Shown: positions 16,488 to 25,632 of the stretch, piece after piece
How the letters are laid out: every line of letters starts with the position of its first letter
Numbering within the stretch: the first letter of the stretch is position 1
Origin: Bacteroidota bacterium
GTDB lineage: Bacteria > Bacteroidota > Bacteroidia > B-17B0 > Aurantibacillaceae
DNA: 64,000 nucleotides
Direction of reading: 5' to 3'
Assembly: GCA_013298715.1 (NCBI GenBank)
Contig: JAAFIQ010000010.1
Span: 62,001 to 126,000 of the forward strand
The notes under the pieces: generated by a model
The model's database searches: none
What the model saw: the letters and a program-made list of their open reading frames with translations, nothing else
What the model was told of the DNA's origin: nothing
Made by a program: the position numbers and the translations under genes

Positions 16488-18212
16488 ATGAGTAGCTTTA
16501 ATTCGATACAACATAACCACTTAACTGAAATACAACAACGCAAAATAAAAATTGCTTTGATTGTTTTTTTGATAGTTGGATTTGTGGTAGTAAGCTTAGC
16601 GCAAACGCCTTTAAACACCAACACCATGGTAATTAAAGGCACTAGCTATTTTGAACCAAGTTGCAAGGATGCTATTAAATTAAATGATGTACCTGAAATT
16701 AAAGATAGTGTAAAACGGATTCAAAATATTAAGTATGGAATTGCAAGTACGCCATTATTTCCAAAGTATAACGTGCAAACTATTGATGCAGCAAAATTAC
16801 AAAACGAGCCACTTCCAAAATTATACCACGCTATATTAAAAGCAGGCTACGGGCCAATCTATAATATGCCTTATGGCGAATTGTGGTTGGCAAACACTAG
16901 GTCAAGAGAAAACAATTATGGCTTGCACTTAAAACATTTTTCGAGTACAGCACAACTCGATAACGTTGGCTATGGCGGTTTAAGTAATAATGTTGCTGAG
17001 GTGTTCTTTAAACAGTTTTATAAAAAACACACTTTAAGCGGCGATTTTGTTTACAACAGAAACGTAAATCACTATTATGGCTACGATACCTCAGCCAATC
17101 AACTAACAACAGATTTTACACGACAACATTATAATTTTATTAATCCTAAACTCGAAATAAAAAGCCATTACACAGATAGTACACACATTAACCACAACAT
17201 AAAAGTCGGCTATTATAATTTTTTTAATCGCCAAAGTGAGGTTGAAAATAATATTAAATTAGATGCTACCGGAAATATGTTTTTAAATAAAGAACGTTTT
17301 TCGTTAGGCTTCTTAACTGATTTTTACAACCACAAACAAGCCAACGATACTTTAAATAATTTAATAATGAGTTTAGCGCCAAGTTTTTTAGCGGGCAATA
17401 AACAATGGCAATTAGAAATTGGATTAAGGGGAACAATTGACAACTTTAAGCAAAAAACACGCTTTTATTTTCATCCAAAATTAAGCGCACAGTATAATGT
17501 TTACGAAAACATAATTATTCCTTATGCTGGCGTAGAAGGCGGATTGATAAAAAATAGTTTTAAAAATTATGCATATGAAAATCCCTTTGTAAATACAACC
17601 TTGCGCTACACCAATACCAACAACAAGTATAACTTCTTTTTGGGTTTAAAGGGGAATTTAAGCAGCAACACCAGCTACGATACCAAAGTAAGTTACGCCC
17701 AATACGACAGTATGTACTTTTACGCCATTAATTACAACACCACAAATGTAATTTATAACAGATTTGATTTATTGTATGATAACGCCAGTCTGCTTACCAT
17801 TGGCGGACAACTAAAATACCAGTACAAAGAAAAATTTAATTTAATTGGTAAAGGAAATTATTATTTATGGAAAACCAAAAACCTAACACGCGCATACCAC
17901 AAGCCAGATTTTGACATTACCTTTAGCGGTATTTATAATTTGCAAAGCAAAATTATTTTAAAAGCAGATGTGTTTTTTGTAGGTCAGCAGTGGGCTTTAA
18001 CACAAGTTGCTGAGAACGACGCAAACGTTTTAAAACCAAAAATTTTAAAAGGCTACGTAGATGCCAACTTAGAAGCAGAATACAGGTACAGTAAAATGCT
18101 AAGCTTTTTTGCCCGCTTTAATAACATAGCCAACCAACGCTACTTTAAATACGACAAATACCCAAGCATGCGCTTTAATTTTATGCTAGGTGTTACGTTT
18201 GTGCCGTTTTAG
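16488..18212 (+). CDS. Outer-membrane beta-barrel protein linked to the TPR protein
   Basis: 574 residues. After an unusually long positively charged leader (MSSFNSIQHNHLTEIQQRKIK) there is a hydrophobic stretch ending in VSLAQ, a plausible signal peptide. The rest is alternating aromatic beta-strand sequence (YGLHLKHFSSTAQ, LSGDFVYNRNVNHYYGY, KVGYYNFFNRQ) ending in SMRFNFMLGVTFVPF, with a terminal Phe as in outer-membrane barrels. It resembles TonB-dependent-receptor barrels but lacks a plug and carboxypeptidase-like domain. It sits 5 bp after the TPR gene, so they form an operon. Function in envelope biogenesis or transport is inferred only. Confidence 0.75.
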   Translation: MSSFNSIQHNHLTEIQQRKIKIALIVFLIVGFVVVSLAQTPLNTNTMVIKGTSYFEPSCKDAIKLNDVPEIKDSVKRIQNIKYGIASTPLFPKYNVQTIDAAKLQNEPLPKLYHAILKAGYGPIYNMPYGELWLANTRSRENNYGLHLKHFSSTAQLDNVGYGGLSNNVAEVFFKQFYKKHTLSGDFVYNRNVNHYYGYDTSANQLTTDFTRQHYNFINPKLEIKSHYTDSTHINHNIKVGYYNFFNRQSEVENNIKLDATGNMFLNKERFSLGFLTDFYNHKQANDTLNNLIMSLAPSFLAGNKQWQLEIGLRGTIDNFKQKTRFYFHPKLSAQYNVYENIIIPYAGVEGGLIKNSFKNYAYENPFVNTTLRYTNTNNKYNFFLGLKGNLSSNTSYDTKVSYAQYDSMYFYAINYNTTNVIYNRFDLLYDNASLLTIGGQLKYQYKEKFNLIGKGNYYLWKTKNLTRAYHKPDFDITFSGIYNLQSKIILKADVFFVGQQWALTQVAENDANVLKPKILKGYVDANLEAEYRYSKMLSFFARFNNIANQRYFKYDKYPSMRFNFMLGVTFVPF

Positions 18213-18237
18213 TTGGTTTAAAACAACCTCTAATCAT

Positions 18238-18266
18238 AGAAATCATGAAAATTTTAAATGATTTCT
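18238..18266. terminator. Possible convergent terminator
   Basis: AGAAATCAT (18238-18246) and ATGATTTCT (18258-18266) form a 9-bp stem with an 11-nt loop between the convergent ends of the barrel gene and the esterase gene. It lacks a strong T-run, so the call is tentative. Confidence 0.4.
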
Positions 18267-18277
18267 TCATCAAAATC

Positions 18278-19558
18278 CTACTCCACCAAAATCTTCATCA
18301 ACTTTATATCCTTATTATTAGCAGTAATGCGTAACAGATAAATCCCGCTTGATGCGTTTACGTTAAGTTTTAAAAAGTCGCCCGTGGTTTCGTTTACATA
18401 AATTGTTTTTCCTTGCAAGTTAAGGACCTCCACTTTGTAAGTATTGTACTCATTAAATTGTAAACTAAAATAACCATTGCTTGGGTTAGGATACAAATCC
18501 GCGCTTATCGAATTTTTATTTTCTTTTATTGCTGTTGTAACGCACGGTACATAGCTGTATGTTGTTACATTGCCTGATGGTGTATTTGGTAATAGTGTGG
18601 GCGTGTTACTGCAGTTTACATAGGGCAATAAGAAATCGCGCACAAAATTTACGGTACTATCCATGTAAGCAATGTTTGAAGCATTAGAGCCAACAAAAGG
18701 TACATGAGGCGCGCCATACCATGTATAAAACTTGTGTGGTACAGTGTTTACTTGTGTGCCTGCAAACAACATTCTACTGCCATCTAGGTATAAGGTTTGA
18801 AACCCAGGATTAGCTTTGCCTCTGCCATACAATACGGTGGCATCGGCTGTTCCGTGCATAGAGCATAATGGTGGGTCTCCAGCTTTCATCCACCAAAATC
18901 TTCCCAAAGCACCACATAAATTTATAACACCTTTTACTTTTGATGAATAACCTGGATTACCGCTATTACCATTAAGTCCGCCCAATCCGTTCATGATTGT
19001 AGTACTCATAAACGGCTCCATTTCGCATTGGTTATCTAAATAAGCAACATGTAGTGCGGTAATTGCTCCTGCTGACGTGCCTCCAATAAAAATTTGATTG
19101 GTATCGATTTTATATAAATTAGCTGTTTGTGCATCTTTATAAAAAAAACGTATTGCTGCTTTCATGTCGTGAACGGCTCTAACCAGGGCAGGTACAATTC
19201 GCGCAGAATCTAAAGGAAAAAAACCAGTTCTATAATCAATAGTTGCTGTAGCATATCCTTTTTTTGCAAAGGCGTTACACAAAGCTACTTGGTCTGGGTC
19301 GGTACGTGTACCCGCTAAAAAACTTCCGCCATGGGCAAAAATAATTAATGGGCGTTTTGTTGCAACATCATTACTCGGCTGGTAAAAATCCAAAAGTAAA
19401 TTTATGTTTCCGCTATTGTTCCAAGTTACATTACTTCCATACTGAATGCCAGTGCTATTAGTAACTGTGGAGAAAACGTTATCGTAATAACGTGTGCATA
19501 ATTGTGCGTTTGCGTTAATAAGAATTAAGGCTGAAAGCAATGTGTAAATTTTCTTCAT
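18278..19558 (-). CDS. Secreted alpha/beta-hydrolase (carboxylesterase-like) with T9SS sorting domain
   Basis: 426 residues. A signal peptide (MKKIYTLLSALILINANAQ) precedes an esterase domain with HGGSFLAGTRTDP (oxyanion hole), the nucleophile elbow GGTSAGAITALH, an acid in HGTADATVLYG and a late His in GAPHVPF. After a linker comes a roughly 75-residue T9SS type A C-terminal domain: DLYPNPSNGYFSLQFN, VEVLNLQGKTIYVNE, LKLNVNASSGIYLLRI, IKLMKILVE. It should be exported to the surface or medium and cleaved there. It is adjacent to, but 33 bp from, the SGNH/FadL pair, with which it may be cotranscribed. Confidence 0.85.
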   Translation of the reverse strand: MKKIYTLLSALILINANAQLCTRYYDNVFSTVTNSTGIQYGSNVTWNNSGNINLLLDFYQPSNDVATKRPLIIFAHGGSFLAGTRTDPDQVALCNAFAKKGYATATIDYRTGFFPLDSARIVPALVRAVHDMKAAIRFFYKDAQTANLYKIDTNQIFIGGTSAGAITALHVAYLDNQCEMEPFMSTTIMNGLGGLNGNSGNPGYSSKVKGVINLCGALGRFWWMKAGDPPLCSMHGTADATVLYGRGKANPGFQTLYLDGSRMLFAGTQVNTVPHKFYTWYGAPHVPFVGSNASNIAYMDSTVNFVRDFLLPYVNCSNTPTLLPNTPSGNVTTYSYVPCVTTAIKENKNSISADLYPNPSNGYFSLQFNEYNTYKVEVLNLQGKTIYVNETTGDFLKLNVNASSGIYLLRITANNKDIKLMKILVE

Positions 19559-19591
19559 CTAATTAAATTTAAAGTAATGTTACAAAAAAAT

Positions 19592-20926
19592 TTATGGAAA
19601 TACAACACCTCTATAATTAGTAGCAGATAAATGCGGAATATTACTTTGGTATTGTTTATTAATAGCCTTTATACACTCATTTGCTAACAAGGCATTGCCA
19701 AAAGGATTTAAGTTTATGCCATCTAACGAAAAAGCACCACCTTTTACAAAAAGTGCGTTAACCGTAACGCCATTGTAAATTATACCTCCAGAGAGTGTAT
19801 TGTAAAAACTATTGGCATCAACATAAGCTAAATTTTTTTGATCGCACACTGATTTTAATTTGTTGTTGAACTTTGTTATAGCTGTTTTTATTAAATTAAT
19901 TTCTGAAGTGGTTAGCACATTCCTATCGTTTAAAGGATTTAACGACCCAAAGAAATTACACTTTAAAGAATCGGTTGGTGTGTTTAATAAAATAAATTCG
20001 TCTGCTTTTATTTGTCTGGCGCCTATTGGCGCGCTTGCATCATATATCACAAAAGGATTTGCACCAACACTAAACGAAATGCTTCCACTAGAAATTACAT
20101 TATAAACCAAGGTCAAATCCTTCACCTTTGCAGAATCTAAAGTAAGTCCGTTATAGGTTATTGTTTTAAAATACGGAAAAGTTGTTACATCTGGTACATT
20201 GATAACTGCACCGTTTGCGCCATTAGCAGTTAGTTTATTTATTAAATTATCAATTGCGGTTTCAAATCGTGTTATATTTGTTATGCTATCTGCTGCGCCA
20301 CCATTCATAGCATATTGAAGCACATCGTATAGTGCAGGTTGTAATACGAAAAAGGTTGGGGCTATATTCTCAGCATCAGAAATTACAGAAGATGTGTTTT
20401 TATTTTTAGCAAAGCGTTCAAAAAACGGATTGTAATAATAGCTGGTGTTTGTGCCATAACTAGGCTGCAAAAAGTGAAACGATTTTGCAAACGGCACCGA
20501 AAGGTTATTGTAATTTGCTGGTGTTAAACTCGCCCTTAAATTTGCGTAAGTAGCATTAGCATTGGGTTTTATTGGCGATAAGGCAACTACGCCTTTACAA
20601 TCTGCTTTATTACTTAAATAACTTTTTGCTGTAACTATGGTACTTGTAACATTACTTAAACCAAAACCATTATAAAATTCTTCTACCAATGGTTGCGTAA
20701 TTTCGCCACCACCAATATTTTTAAGTTGTTGTGCTATTAAATAAGCTAAACTATTTTTTTGTCCATCATTACTCAATGCCCCATCGCTATATCCAGCCAT
20801 ATCGTTAGTACCAATATAAACAATATTGTTTGGGTTTACTTTTCCGGCTTTAGGCTCGGTGGGTTTAAGTTTTGGCTTGCATGCGCATAAACATAAAACC
20901 GAAATTATAATTAAAATTTTTTCCAT
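19592..20926 (-). CDS. SGNH/GDSL-hydrolase-fold lipoprotein with degenerate catalytic motifs
   Basis: 444 residues, lipoprotein signal ending in LCLCACKP. It aligns by recollection with the Bacteroidota SGNH family that accompanies FadL-type transporters (AGYSDGALSNDGQKNS, AKSFHFLQP, SLDGINLNPFGNALLANECIKAIN). However block I reads IGTNDMAGY where GNS or GDS is expected (Asn at the nucleophile Ser, residue 41), the block III GxND is FVLQPALYD, and the catalytic DGxH is DGIN. It therefore probably lacks hydrolase activity and may act as a binding or assembly partner. It starts 3 bp after the FadL-like gene. Confidence 0.75.
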   Translation of the reverse strand: MEKILIIISVLCLCACKPKLKPTEPKAGKVNPNNIVYIGTNDMAGYSDGALSNDGQKNSLAYLIAQQLKNIGGGEITQPLVEEFYNGFGLSNVTSTIVTAKSYLSNKADCKGVVALSPIKPNANATYANLRASLTPANYNNLSVPFAKSFHFLQPSYGTNTSYYYNPFFERFAKNKNTSSVISDAENIAPTFFVLQPALYDVLQYAMNGGAADSITNITRFETAIDNLINKLTANGANGAVINVPDVTTFPYFKTITYNGLTLDSAKVKDLTLVYNVISSGSISFSVGANPFVIYDASAPIGARQIKADEFILLNTPTDSLKCNFFGSLNPLNDRNVLTTSEINLIKTAITKFNNKLKSVCDQKNLAYVDANSFYNTLSGGIIYNGVTVNALFVKGGAFSLDGINLNPFGNALLANECIKAINKQYQSNIPHLSATNYRGVVFP

Positions 20927-20929
20927 CTT

Positions 20930-22168
20930 TTAAAAAATATAACGTACACTTATTCCTGGCGCTACAACTGCTGTTTTATATGTGCCACTCATTTTAGTTT
21001 CGTAATTAATTGCCTCGCGTTTAAATTGTGTAAAGTAAATAGATGCATCTACCTGAAAATGTTGGTTAATTAAATAACTCCATCCGCCAGTAAAAATAAA
21101 TCTGTTTCCATCGGGTGTTTCAGGTGTTACATAACCTTGTTGTACGGGGCTTATTCCGTAAGCTATACCTACTCTTGCTTGAAATTTTTCGTTAATATCG
21201 TATTGCCCACCTAATCTAAACGCAAAAGTATTCTTATACAAACGTGGTGATTTTGTATCAAGTAAGGAAGATGTGTTTGTTTCGTAGTCAAAAGCTAATG
21301 TATCATAAGCTTTCCAGCCAACGTAATTTATATCAGCCACTAAGTTTAATTTTTCATTTACTTGATAACGTGTTCCAAACGTAATAACCTGTGGTAAGGG
21401 CAGTGTTGCTGTAAATTTACCATTCGGAAAATTAGCTGCTACACCTTTAGCTACATTAAAATTCGCATTTCCAAACTTTACTCTCATGTTTACCTGCGAA
21501 CGATACGATAACGCAAAACTTAATTTACGAGTTGGCTTCACATAAACTCCCAAGTTAAAACCATAGCCATTAGCGCGTCCATCTAATTCTGCATTGCCAT
21601 AGTTGCCTAGGCTATCTAAAATTGGAATATCTTTTTGCAGATTTACGCTCCCAATTGCATTTACAAAACCTGCGCCAAGACCAACAAGTTCATTTATTTT
21701 ATAAGTAATTGTAGGTTGAAAAAAAATAGTTTGCAGTTTTAACTGTGTAATAGCAAAGCGTCCAAGCCAAGCTTTAGGATATTGAACAGTACTTCCGAAG
21801 GGTGTGTAGACACCTATTCCAAATTTAAGATTAGAACTATCTTTTATTGCAAAAAGTGCATAAGCAGTAAACGGTGTGCCAATGGGCGATTGTGTACGTG
21901 TAATGGTTTGGCTGGCGCTATCTAAAAATGCGGTATTGGGTATAGTTGGCGTTACTCCAAGGCTAATACCGCCAGGTCTTACAAACGCCGCAGTACCTGG
22001 ATTATAAAAAATTGAACTTTCATCTTGTGCAAAGGCAGAACCAGCGCTTGCCATGCCTTGTTGCTTTTGACCTTGCAAATTTACTTGAAAACCTTGGCCT
22101 GATGCGTAATTTATGGCACTGGCAATTAGAATAAAGTATAAAAATTTAGTGTTAAAAGAATTCATCAA
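20930..22168 (-). CDS. OmpP1/FadL-family outer-membrane transporter
   Basis: 412 residues with signal peptide (ASAINYASGQ). The N-terminus GFQVNLQGQKQQGMASAGSAFAQDESSIFYNPG is the hallmark of the OmpP1/FadL family, where the NPA/NPG hatch plugs the barrel. The C-terminus AVVAPGISVRYIF ends in an aromatic residue as required for barrel insertion. It imports hydrophobic substrates such as long-chain fatty acids or aromatic hydrocarbons across the outer membrane. The coupled SGNH-like lipoprotein gene follows 3 bp downstream, a pair I recall as conserved in Bacteroidota. Confidence 0.92.
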   Translation of the reverse strand: MMNSFNTKFLYFILIASAINYASGQGFQVNLQGQKQQGMASAGSAFAQDESSIFYNPGTAAFVRPGGISLGVTPTIPNTAFLDSASQTITRTQSPIGTPFTAYALFAIKDSSNLKFGIGVYTPFGSTVQYPKAWLGRFAITQLKLQTIFFQPTITYKINELVGLGAGFVNAIGSVNLQKDIPILDSLGNYGNAELDGRANGYGFNLGVYVKPTRKLSFALSYRSQVNMRVKFGNANFNVAKGVAANFPNGKFTATLPLPQVITFGTRYQVNEKLNLVADINYVGWKAYDTLAFDYETNTSSLLDTKSPRLYKNTFAFRLGGQYDINEKFQARVGIAYGISPVQQGYVTPETPDGNRFIFTGGWSYLINQHFQVDASIYFTQFKREAINYETKMSGTYKTAVVAPGISVRYIF

Positions 22169-22420
22169 TACGTTTGGATTTCTATTATTTCCAAATTTAG
22201 AAATTTTTTGAGGTTATGGTAAATTTATTTCATTAGCCACTTTTCAATCACTAGGAATTCATGTTGTGTCTTTAAATATGAATAAAATACATAACATCTG
22301 TTTTTCTATAGCTTTGGTTCCTTCATTGGAAAGATATTGGATTAGTGTTGTTCAAAATTATAGTGTTTCAACCGTTATTTAACTAAAAATCAGTCAGTTA
22401 TTTCTTTAAACCATCATTTT
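22169..22420. other. Divergent intergenic region
   Basis: Non-coding stretch between the FadL-like gene (minus) and the rplU promoter (plus). I see no gene, RNA or repeat in it; it presumably carries the minus-strand promoter of the FadL/SGNH operon. Confidence 0.5.
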
Positions 22421-22451
22421 TTTGCACATTAAAACAAAAAGCGTATATTTG
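22421..22451 (+). promoter_or_regulatory. Promoter of rplU-rpmA
   Basis: TTTG at 22421-22424, then exactly 19 bp, then TATATTTG at 22444-22451. This is a perfect Bacteroidota housekeeping promoter and the best example in the window. The rplU ATG lies 44 bp further on. Confidence 0.88.
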
Positions 22452-22495
22452 CGTCCCTTTTTAAGGAATTTATTAACAATTTAAAAACTAAAAGC

Positions 22496-22969
22496 ATGTA
22501 CGCAATTGTAGAAATAGCCGGGCAACAGTTTAAAGTGGAACGTGGAAACAAAGTTTACGTTCACCGCCTAGAGGCTAACGAAGGTGCTCAAGTTGAATTT
22601 GACAAAGTGTTATTATTAGATAACGCTGGAAAAATTCAAGTAGGAAGCCCAACCGTGGAAGGCGCTAAGGTAGCAGCCACCGTAATTAGTCACGTAAAAG
22701 GTGACAAAGTAATTGTTTTCAAAAAGAAACGTAGAAAAACGTATCAAAAATGGAACAATCACCGCCAATCATTTACTCAAATCTTAATTCAAGGGGTATT
22801 AGGAAAAGGCGAAACTTTAAAAGATGAGCTTAAAGTTGAGAAAAAAGTTTGGGAACAAAATCGCAAAACTGATGTTAAGCCCGCTCCAGTAGCTGAAGCC
22901 AAACCAGAGAAAAAAGCCCCAGCAAAAAAAGCAGCAGCTAAAAAAATAACTAAGAAAAAAGAAGCTTAA
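22496..22969 (+). CDS. rplU: 50S ribosomal protein L21 with C-terminal lysine-rich extension
   Basis: 157 residues. The first about 103 are canonical L21: [53 protein letters not shown]. The additional about 50 residues form a Lys/Ala/Pro-rich tail ([21 protein letters not shown]), a basic low-complexity extension seen in several Bacteroidota L21 proteins and likely to contact rRNA. It is cotranscribed with rpmA 34 bp downstream. Confidence 0.97.
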   Translation: MYAIVEIAGQQFKVERGNKVYVHRLEANEGAQVEFDKVLLLDNAGKIQVGSPTVEGAKVAATVISHVKGDKVIVFKKKRRKTYQKWNNHRQSFTQILIQGVLGKGETLKDELKVEKKVWEQNRKTDVKPAPVAEAKPEKKAPAKKAAAKKITKKKEA

Positions 22970-23003
22970 TCCATTCATAAATTAACATTAAAATAAAAAT
23001 AAA

Positions 23004-23258
23004 ATGGCACACAAAAAAGGTGCGGGTTCGTCAGATAACGGCCGTGAGTCACATAGTAAACGATTAGGTATCAAAATTTTTGGTGGTCAGGCTTGTATCG
23101 CTGGCAATATTATTGTTCGCCAACGTGGTACAAAACACAATCCAGGAGAAAACGTTGGTATTGGAAAAGATCACACACTTTATGCTTTAACAGATGGAAC
23201 TGTTGTTTTTAAGAAAAAACGCGATGACCGTTCTTATGTTTCAGTAGTAACTTCATAA
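23004..23258 (+). CDS. rpmA: 50S ribosomal protein L27
   Basis: 84 residues: [29 protein letters not shown] start and [25 protein letters not shown] core. The N-terminal tail reaches the peptidyl-transferase centre. No cleavable Firmicutes-type extension is present. Second gene after rplU and followed by a strong terminator. Confidence 0.98.
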   Translation: MAHKKGAGSSDNGRESHSKRLGIKIFGGQACIAGNIIVRQRGTKHNPGENVGIGKDHTLYALTDGTVVFKKKRDDRSYVSVVTS

Positions 23259-23278
23259 TTTTTAACTGATATTTTTTT

Positions 23279-23310
23279 AAAAAGCCTATCGGTATTCGGT
23301 AGGCTTTTTT
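23279..23310 (+). terminator. Terminator after rplU-rpmA
   Basis: AAAAAGCCTA (23279-23288) pairs with TAGGCTTTTT (23300-23309), loop of 11 nt, ending in a T-run, about 20 bp after the rpmA stop codon. Confidence 0.9.
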
Positions 23311-23330
23311 AATTTTACAACAATTTACTT

Positions 23331-24602
23331 ATGTTACAAATAAACTATATCCGCGAAAATAAAGACGAGGTTTTAAAGCGTCTTGCAATAAAAAACTTTA
23401 AAGGTGCTGAAAGCATTATTAATTCATTAATTGAAAAAGATACGCAACGACGATCTATTCAAAAAAACACCGACGATTTAAAAGCTGAAGCCAATACCAT
23501 TGCAAAACAAATTGGTAACCTAATGAAAGCTGGTAAAAAAGAAGAGGCTGAAAAAATTAAACTGCGCACAGCAGAAATCAAACAGAAAGAAAAAGAGTTG
23601 GATGAAACACTTGCTGCAATTGAAAAAGAAATTCAAAGTATTTTAGTTAATGTTCCTAACGTTCCGCATCTGAGCGTTCCGCTTGGCAAAACACCAGAAG
23701 ATAACGCTGTGGTATTTGAACACGGCAACAAACCTACCTTACACGCAAAAGCGGCGCCGCATTGGGATTTAACCACCAAATACGATTTAATTGATTTTGA
23801 ATTAGGTGTAAAAATTGCTGGTGCTGGCTTTCCTGTTTACAAAGGCAAAGGCGCGCGTTTACAACGTGCATTAATAAATTTCTTTTTAGATAGAGCTACA
23901 GCTGCAGGTTATTTAGAAATACAACCACCAATTGTTGTAAACGAAGACAGTGGTTACGGAACTGGGCAATTACCAGATAAAGAAGGACAAATGTACCATG
24001 TTGGAATTGATAATTTGTATTTAATACCAACTGCGGAAGTGCCTGTTACCAACATTTACCGCGATGTAATACTAAAAGAAGCCGATTTGCCAATTAAAAA
24101 TTGTGGCTACACCCCTTGTTTTAGAAGAGAAGCTGGCAGTTATGGAAAAGATGTGCGTGGCTTAAATCGTTTACACCAATTTGATAAGGTTGAAATTGTA
24201 CAAATTGCACATCCAGAAAAAAGTTACGAAATTTTAGAGGAGATGCGTGAATACGTTGCTGGGCTTTTAAAAGAGTTGGAGCTGCCATTCCGCACCTTAA
24301 AATTATGTGGCGGCGATATGAGTTTTGCAAGTGCCTTAACTTACGATATGGAAGTTTGGAGTGCTGCACAACAACGTTGGTTAGAGGTTAGTAGTGTGAG
24401 CAATTTTGAAACATTTCAAACAAATAGATTAAAATGTAGATTTAAAGACGCTAATGGTAAAACGCAATTAGCACACAGTTTAAACGGCAGTGCTTTAGCG
24501 CTACCGCGTATTGTAGCTGCTTTGCTAGAAAATAATCAAACAGAAGAAGGAATTACCATTCCAAAAGTTTTGGTGCCTTATTGTGGCTTTGATAAAATAT
24601 AA
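23331..24602 (+). CDS. serS: Seryl-tRNA synthetase
   Basis: Charges tRNA-Ser, and in organisms with SelA-type systems also tRNA-Sec. 423 residues, normal length. The N-terminal antiparallel coiled-coil arm (about residues 30-100: RRSIQKNTDDLKAEANTIAKQ, KQKEKELDETLAAIEKEIQ) binds the variable arm of the tRNA. The class II core has motif 2 CFRREAGSYGKDVRGLNRLHQFDKVE and motif 3 NGSALALPRIVAALLENNQ, with TAEVPVTN for serine binding. Followed one base later by a lipoprotein gene. Confidence 0.98.
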   Translation: MLQINYIRENKDEVLKRLAIKNFKGAESIINSLIEKDTQRRSIQKNTDDLKAEANTIAKQIGNLMKAGKKEEAEKIKLRTAEIKQKEKELDETLAAIEKEIQSILVNVPNVPHLSVPLGKTPEDNAVVFEHGNKPTLHAKAAPHWDLTTKYDLIDFELGVKIAGAGFPVYKGKGARLQRALINFFLDRATAAGYLEIQPPIVVNEDSGYGTGQLPDKEGQMYHVGIDNLYLIPTAEVPVTNIYRDVILKEADLPIKNCGYTPCFRREAGSYGKDVRGLNRLHQFDKVEIVQIAHPEKSYEILEEMREYVAGLLKELELPFRTLKLCGGDMSFASALTYDMEVWSAAQQRWLEVSSVSNFETFQTNRLKCRFKDANGKTQLAHSLNGSALALPRIVAALLENNQTEEGITIPKVLVPYCGFDKI

Positions 24603-24603
24603 A

Positions 24604-25188
24604 ATGAAAATAGGCCTAACATATTTAATTGTAATAGTGTTAGGCTTATTCTTTTTTTCGTGCACGAATTCCGCAAAAAAAGAACAACTTATAAAATGTA
24701 TAGACAGTTTGCAAACTGTGCTGTCATTAAAACAAACCGAACTTTGTAAAATTGACACCATTCAACTGAACAAAGCAATTACACGTTTTAAAAATTATTC
24801 TGAATTTATTCATCAAAATATAAGCGACACACTGGCCTTGCAAGAAGCGGAGACAATAAATTTATTTTACACATCTGGGAAAAATTTAGAAAACTTTAAT
24901 GCAAACAAAATTAGTTTACTTACCCGAATAAGCCTTATAAACAGCCAATTAACCAAGTTAAAACTAGATGTACAGGGTGGGAATTATAAACCAAACGTAA
25001 CTGAACTTTTAGTTAACGAAGAGAAAGCACAAACAAAAAATATTTCAGAAATAGTTACCATTCAGTTGCAAAATTACATAAGTAATTTACAAACATTAAA
25101 AAACAGTTTGTACCCTACAGAGGTAATTTTAAAAAATAAAAATGGAGGAAATCTTCCTACAGTAATTAACACCAGTAGCGATTTTTAA
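24604..25188 (+). CDS. Hypothetical lipoprotein between serS and ybeY
   Basis: 194 residues from the ATG at 24604, one base past the serS stop codon (an upstream in-frame extension would overlap serS). MKIGLTYLIVIVLGLFFFSCTNS is a lipoprotein signal with lipobox FFSC. The mature part is helical and Lys/Leu/Asn rich, probably a coiled coil (INSQLTKLKLDVQGG, IQLQNYISNLQTLKNSL). Its stop codon overlaps the ATG of ybeY by one base. Function is not recognised; position suggests simple operon membership. Confidence 0.75.
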   Translation: MKIGLTYLIVIVLGLFFFSCTNSAKKEQLIKCIDSLQTVLSLKQTELCKIDTIQLNKAITRFKNYSEFIHQNISDTLALQEAETINLFYTSGKNLENFNANKISLLTRISLINSQLTKLKLDVQGGNYKPNVTELLVNEEKAQTKNISEIVTIQLQNYISNLQTLKNSLYPTEVILKNKNGGNLPTVINTSSDF

Positions 25189-25610
25189 TGCCAGTATTTT
25201 TTAATAATGAAGATTTAGTTTTTAAACTAAAACAACCTTTAAAAACCAAACAATGGCTAAAGGCAATTGCACTTAAACATAAAAAAACTATTGGCGAAAT
25301 AAATTACATTTTTTGTAGCGATGAGGGTCAGTTAGCGCGCAACCAACAATTTTTAAATCACAATACCTACACCGATATTATTACCTTTGATTATTCAGAA
25401 AAAAACAAAATAAGCGGCGATGTTTTTATTAGCATAGAACGCGTAACCGAAAACGCAAAAAAATTTGATGTTGAATTTGATAAAGAATTAAACAGGGTTA
25501 TTGCTCATGGGTTATTGCATTTGTGCGGGTTTAAAGATAAAACCAAAGAACAAGCCGCTACCATGCGAAAAAAAGAAGATGAGGCGTTAATGATTTTCTT
25601 GCGAATCTGA
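25188..25610 (+). CDS. ybeY: Endoribonuclease YbeY (16S rRNA maturation)
   Basis: Single-strand-specific zinc endoribonuclease for 16S rRNA 3'-end maturation and ribosome quality control. 140 residues with the family motif HGLLHLCGFKDKTKEQ, where the usual third His ligand is replaced by Asp within KDK, as is typical in Bacteroidota. NTYTDIITFDYSE and KISGDVFISIERV are the other conserved strands. It starts in TAATG overlap with the upstream lipoprotein gene. Confidence 0.93.
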   Translation: MPVFFNNEDLVFKLKQPLKTKQWLKAIALKHKKTIGEINYIFCSDEGQLARNQQFLNHNTYTDIITFDYSEKNKISGDVFISIERVTENAKKFDVEFDKELNRVIAHGLLHLCGFKDKTKEQAATMRKKEDEALMIFLRI

Positions 25611-25632
25611 AGTAAAGAATAAGTGTACACAC

